DNA of 64,000 bases, taken from the NCBI RefSeq assembly GCF_039907765.1, contig NZ_JARDJI010000009.1, positions 119,132-183,131 on the forward strand, written 5' to 3'. The notes below the pieces were generated by a model that was not told where the DNA came from, did no database searches, and saw only the letters and a list, made by a program, of their open reading frames with translations. Position 1 is the first letter of the stretch, and each line of letters starts with the position of its first letter. The position numbers were made by a program, and so were the translations under genes. Origin of the DNA: Aminobacter sp039907765. GTDB lineage: Bacteria; Pseudomonadota; Alphaproteobacteria; Rhizobiales; Rhizobiaceae. Of the stretch, positions 60,848 to 64,000 are shown piece by piece.

Positions 60848-60928
60848 TGTCACACTCTCTCCCTGAGTAGGTCTGTCGGTTGACGGCGGCGCACTATTTC
60901 GCGTCCGAGAGCGTAAATCAATTCAAAA

Positions 60929-60952
60929 ATACAAGTCGTATACAAAAAGTAT
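60929..60952 (-). promoter_or_regulatory. Overlapping ATAC-N5-GTAT operators before the hydroxyproline operon
   Basis: ATAC-AAGTC-GTAT (60929-60941) shares bases with ATAC-AAAAA-GTAT (60940-60952), giving two sites 11 bp apart, one helical turn. The same geometry occurs at 62626-62638 before the reductase gene. GntR/FCD regulators use such short palindromes. The stretch is AT-rich in a GC-rich setting, as expected for a promoter. The regulator is not in the window. Confidence 0.55.
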
Positions 60953-61029
60953 CCGAAATGTCGGCTTACGATGCGATCAGTGCCGGGCCTCCCGCAAGGG
61001 AAGGACCGGCGCTAGCGCCCAATAGACGA

Positions 61030-62547
61030 TCAGCCCTGGAAGTCTTCGGGCAGCAGGCCTTCCGGCATGTTCTGGTAGGACACCGGCCGCAGGAAACGGC
61101 GGATCGACATGGTGCCGACGCTGGTCGCCCCGAAGTTGGTCGAGGCCGGGTACGGCCCGCCATGGACCATCGAGTCCACCACCTCGACACCCGTCGGGAA
61201 GCCGTTGACCAGCACGCGGCCGGACTTGCGTTCGAGCACGGGGCGCAAGCGGCGGGCTGCTTCAAGATCGCCGGCATCCATGTGGATGGTCGCCGTCAAC
61301 TGGCCGTCGAAGCCGCGTGCGATCTGCTCCATCTCATCGACCGAGCCGACACGAACCACCATGCCGAGCGGCCCGAACACCTCTTCGCCGAGCAGGTGGT
61401 CGGAAACGAACTGCGCGCCTGTCGTCTCGAACAGGTTCGGGGTGGCGCTGCGGCCCGACGATTCGGTGGTCAGCAGCGGCTTCACCGTGTTGCGGGTGGC
61501 AAAGCGCGCGGCACCCTCATGATAGGCCTTGGCGATGCCGTCGGTCAGCATGGTCTGGGGACCGACCTTGGCCAGAGCCTCGGTCGCGGCACCGACGAAG
61601 CGGTCGGCATCAGTGCCGTCGATCACCACGGCGATGCCGGGATTGGTGCAGAACTGGCCGGCGCCCATGGTCAGCGAGCCTGCCCAACCCTGGCCCAGCG
61701 CCTCGGCGCGCGCCTCGAGCGCCTCCGGCAGCATCATCATCGGATTGACCGAGCCGAGTTCGCCGAAGAATGGGATCGGCTCCGGACGCTGCGCGCAGAG
61801 ATCGAACAGCGCGCGGCCGCCGGCGAGAGAGCCGGTGAAGCCCACGGCCTTGATCAGCGGATGCTGCACCAGCGCATGGCCGACCTCGCGGCTGCCGCCC
61901 TGGATCAGCGAGAACACGCCCGGATGCACGCCCGTCCTGGCAATTGCTGCCGCGATCGCCTCGGCGACGATCTCGCCAGTGCCGGGATGGGCCGAATGGC
62001 CCTTCACCACGACAGGGCAGCCCGCGGCAAGCGCTGCCGCCGTGTCACCGCCGGCGGTCGAAAACGCGAGCGGGAAGTTCGAGGCGCCAAACACGGCGAC
62101 CGGGCCGACCGGCCGCTGGATCAGACGAATTTCCGGGCGCGGCGCCGGCTGGCGCTCGGGAAGGGCCGCGTCGAGACGGCGGTCGAGATAGTCGCCCATC
62201 TCGATGTGGTCGGCAAACAGGCGAAGCTGGCCGGTCGTGCGGCCACGCTCGCCCTGCAGGCGCGCCTCCGGCAAGCCGGTTTCCTGGCTGCCGATCTCGG
62301 TGATCTCGGCGGCGCGCGCCTCGATCTCGTTGGCGATGGCGCGCAAGAAGGCCGCGCGCTCGCCACGCGTCGAGTAGCCATAGCTCCAGAACGCATCCTC
62401 GGCGGCCTCGCAGGCGCGGTTGACCAGGTCCACGGTGCCGGCGGCGAACTGGTGCGCCTGGCCATGTGCAGGGGCGCTGGCGAAGGTGCCCGATCCGTCG
62501 AGCCATTCGCCCGCTACGAGGTGTTGTCCCTTGGGAGTGAAGGCCAT
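61030..62547 (-). CDS. Alpha-ketoglutaric semialdehyde dehydrogenase
   Basis: A 505-residue aldehyde dehydrogenase. The catalytic Cys300 is in GAGQFCTNPG, the general-base Glu in FFGELGSVNP, and NFPLAFSTAGGDTAAALAAG is the cofactor region. The block resembles the hydroxyproline-linked ketoglutarate-semialdehyde dehydrogenases. It oxidises 2,5-dioxopentanoate to 2-oxoglutarate, the last step of the 4-hydroxyproline route. AAAGGA precedes the ATG. It is divergent from the reductase gene and shares the operator gap. Confidence 0.87.
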   Translation of the reverse strand: MAFTPKGQHLVAGEWLDGSGTFASAPAHGQAHQFAAGTVDLVNRACEAAEDAFWSYGYSTRGERAAFLRAIANEIEARAAEITEIGSQETGLPEARLQGERGRTTGQLRLFADHIEMGDYLDRRLDAALPERQPAPRPEIRLIQRPVGPVAVFGASNFPLAFSTAGGDTAAALAAGCPVVVKGHSAHPGTGEIVAEAIAAAIARTGVHPGVFSLIQGGSREVGHALVQHPLIKAVGFTGSLAGGRALFDLCAQRPEPIPFFGELGSVNPMMMLPEALEARAEALGQGWAGSLTMGAGQFCTNPGIAVVIDGTDADRFVGAATEALAKVGPQTMLTDGIAKAYHEGAARFATRNTVKPLLTTESSGRSATPNLFETTGAQFVSDHLLGEEVFGPLGMVVRVGSVDEMEQIARGFDGQLTATIHMDAGDLEAARRLRPVLERKSGRVLVNGFPTGVEVVDSMVHGGPYPASTNFGATSVGTMSIRRFLRPVSYQNMPEGLLPEDFQG

Positions 62548-62615
62548 CAGACGTTCCTTTCTTGGCGACTGTGCGCCGCTCCGGGCGAGCGGCGCACAGT
62601 CGAATTGCGCTTGTC

Positions 62616-62648
62616 GAATATTTGTATACTCTATGTATGCAAAAATTC
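62616..62648. promoter_or_regulatory. Imperfect palindrome in the divergent gap (ATAC-N5-GTAT core)
   Basis: GAATATTTGTATAC and GTATGCAAAAATTC flank TCTAT; the arms agree at 12 of 14 positions. The core ATAC-N5-GTAT is the same as before the binding-protein gene. It lies between the semialdehyde dehydrogenase and reductase genes, so it could control both. Confidence 0.6.
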
Positions 62649-62693
62649 AACCGCATCGCCCGCCTTCGGGCAACGCCATGGAAGAGAGATGTG

Positions 62694-63731
62694 ATGACCG
62701 AGACCACAGCCATGCCCATCGGCACGCTGCATGAGCGCGTCGAGGCGATCTTCCGCAAGGCCGGGCTGAATGCCGTCCAGTCCGGCGCGCTTGCCCGCGT
62801 GATCGTCGCCGGCGAGCGCGACGCCTGCAAGTCGCATGGCATCTACCGCATCGAGGGTACGCTGCGCACGGTCAAGGCGGGCAAGGTCAGGCCCGACGCC
62901 GAGCCGGAGCTCATCGAGCAGGATGGTTCGGCCATCGTCAGGGTCAACGCCGGGAGCGGTTTCGCCAACCCGGCCTTCGAGCTCGGCCTGCCGGCGCTCG
63001 GCGAACGCGCCCGCACCTTCGGCCTCGCAGCGCTGGTCATCAACGACTGCACCCATTTCTCGGCCCTGTGGCCGGAGGTCGAGGCGATCACGGAACAGGG
63101 TCTCGCCGGTCTCGTGATGTGCCCGAGCTATGCGTCGGTCGCGCCCGCCGGCGGCAACAAGCCGCTGCTCGGCACCAACCCCTTTGCCTTCGGCTGGCCG
63201 CGCCAGGGCAAGTCGCCCTACGTCTTCGACTTCGCCACCTCAGTCGCCGCCCGCGGCGAGATCGAGCTGCACCGCCGCGCTGGCAAGCCGCTGCCAGAGG
63301 GCTGGGCCATCGATGCCGACGGCAACCCGACCACAGATCCTGTGGCAGCCCTCGCCGGCGCCATGCTGCCCTTCGGCGGCCACAAGGGCTCGGCCATCGG
63401 CACCATGATCGAGCTGCTCGCCGGCATCATGATCGGCGACCTCACCAGCCCCGAGGTGCTCGACTATCTCGGCACCACGACGCTGGCCCCGCCGCATGGC
63501 GAGCTCATCCTCGCCTTCTCGCCCAAGGCGTTCGCCGCCGGCCGTCCCGGCGACCCGTTCGCCCGCGCCGAAACGCTGTTCGAGTCCATTGCGGGCCAGG
63601 GCGCCCGCCTGCCCTCGCAGCGCCGCTATGTCGCCCGCGCCAAATCGGAAGCCGAAGGCATCATGCTCAATGCTGCCGAGATGGAACAGCTGGATCGGCT
63701 TCTGACGCTCGGCCTCGACGCCGTTTCCTGA
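62694..63731 (+). CDS. Ldh_2/MDH2-family reductase, probable pyrroline-2-carboxylate reductase
   Basis: A 345-residue protein of the malate/L-lactate dehydrogenase-like family (DpkA group), with the Ser47-His48-Gly49 motif (CKSHGIYRI), NPFAFGWP and GHKGSAIG blocks. Members reduce pyrroline-2-carboxylate or piperideine-2-carboxylate with NADPH. Here it would turn the product of the two 3-hydroxyproline dehydratases into L-proline. The ATG at 62694 follows GAGAG; a GTG codon just before it is also in frame. An ureidoglycolate or lactate dehydrogenase role is less likely by context. Confidence 0.83.
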   Translation: MTETTAMPIGTLHERVEAIFRKAGLNAVQSGALARVIVAGERDACKSHGIYRIEGTLRTVKAGKVRPDAEPELIEQDGSAIVRVNAGSGFANPAFELGLPALGERARTFGLAALVINDCTHFSALWPEVEAITEQGLAGLVMCPSYASVAPAGGNKPLLGTNPFAFGWPRQGKSPYVFDFATSVAARGEIELHRRAGKPLPEGWAIDADGNPTTDPVAALAGAMLPFGGHKGSAIGTMIELLAGIMIGDLTSPEVLDYLGTTTLAPPHGELILAFSPKAFAAGRPGDPFARAETLFESIAGQGARLPSQRRYVARAKSEAEGIMLNAAEMEQLDRLLTLGLDAVS

Positions 63732-63774
63732 GAGGAACAGGGTCGACCCCCACTCCGGTTTGCTGCGCAAACCA

Positions 63775-63920
63775 CCTCTCCCCCGGTCGACGGGGGAGAG
63801 GAAGGCCGGCCGCGCGCTCTGCGCCTTACGTTACCGCTCCACAGGCTATCTTGGCCCCCCGCCGATGGGCGGGATGGTTCGTTGCCGCGCATCCGACCTG
63901 CTCCCTGCCCTCGTAGGGAG
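63775..63920. repeat. Cluster of three GC hairpins in the last intergenic region
   Basis: CCTCTCCCCCG/CGGGGGAGAGG (63775-63801), CCCGCC/GGCGGG (63858-63873) and CTCCCT/AGGGAG (63901-63920) follow the reductase gene. The first, with its CTCTCCCC arms, resembles dispersed intergenic repeats I associate with rhizobial genomes, and may also end transcription. No gene is seen from 63732 to 64000. Confidence 0.5.
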
Positions 63921-64000
63921 GGGCTAGCTGTGAGCTTTCGGGAGGTTGTCCATTCGGACCGGACCGAGGAGACTGGAGTTACCACGCTTCAGCACTCACC

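Noticed and set aside
62562..62693. N-terminal extension of the pyrroline-2-carboxylate reductase to an earlier start
   Set aside because: It would run through the operator palindrome and adds 44 residues unlike the family. The ATG at 62694 fits the family start.
1..64000. Mobile elements, CRISPR arrays, tRNA or rRNA genes
   Set aside because: I looked for transposase motifs, regularly spaced repeats and clover-leaf or rRNA-like segments in the gaps and found none.

Overview
The window looks like chromosomal or chromid DNA of a GC-rich alphaproteobacterium, most likely order Hyphomicrobiales/Rhizobiales (Mesorhizobium/Aminobacter-like). This is inferred from protein style, the abundance of ABC importers paired with LysR, LacI, SorC and RpiR regulators, and the hydroxyproline and hydroxyquinol pathways. 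No transposase, phage gene, CRISPR array, rRNA or tRNA was seen. Genes are tightly packed, many with ATGA-type 4-bp overlaps. Species and replicon cannot be fixed from the sequence alone.

Layout. (1) 1-2151: end of a hydroxyquinol operon (maleylacetate reductase, cut by the window edge, and an intradiol dioxygenase) with a divergent LysR regulator. (2) 2338-10701: a sugar catabolic operon behind a perfect 22-bp palindrome (aldolase, Gfo/Idh/MocA oxidoreductase, D-lyxose isomerase-like cupin, PfkB kinase, ribose-type ABC importer), with a convergent LacI repressor at its end. (3) 10940-19035: a SorC regulator followed by an operon with a branched-chain/urea-type ABC importer, a transglutaminase-like protein and an FGGY carbohydrate kinase. 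(4) 19045-30672: an RpiR/MurR-type regulator and a divergent cell-wall salvage operon (MurA paralogue, GlcNAc-type kinase, MurQ, oligopeptide-type ABC importer, serine hydrolase, AnmK). (5) 30743-34810: GNAT, LysR, a 2-oxoglutarate dioxygenase and an orphan Tat-exported binding protein. (6) 35041-51535: a rearranged complex I locus, J-K-(MrpD-like)-(small membrane protein)-(long antiporter-like)-M-N-A-B-C-D-E-F-G on the plus strand, with H-I-CBS protein on the minus strand. (7) 51949-52860: a tandem DUF427 protein. (8) 52880-63731: a hydroxyproline catabolic cluster with its own polar amino-acid ABC importer.

How the parts work together. Most modules follow the scheme regulator, ABC importer, first enzymes. 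The hydroxyproline cluster appears to handle trans-4-, trans-3- and cis-3-hydroxyproline: epimerase, D-hydroxyproline dehydrogenase and ketoglutarate-semialdehyde dehydrogenase serve the 4-hydroxy branch, and two different dehydratases plus a pyrroline-2-carboxylate reductase serve the 3-hydroxy branch. The 4-hydroxy branch still needs a deaminase that is not in the window. The salvage operon gathers both amino-sugar kinases and the MurNAc-6-phosphate etherase with an importer able to accept peptide-bearing ligands. The complex I locus has all fourteen NuoA-N roles if one of the two L-like proteins serves as NuoL, and therefore encodes four antiporter-like proteins instead of three.

A recurrent regulatory feature is a GC-rich hairpin just after every one of the five solute-binding-protein genes. 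Inverted repeats shared between promoters suggest operators for the LacI, SorC, RpiR and hydroxyproline regulons.
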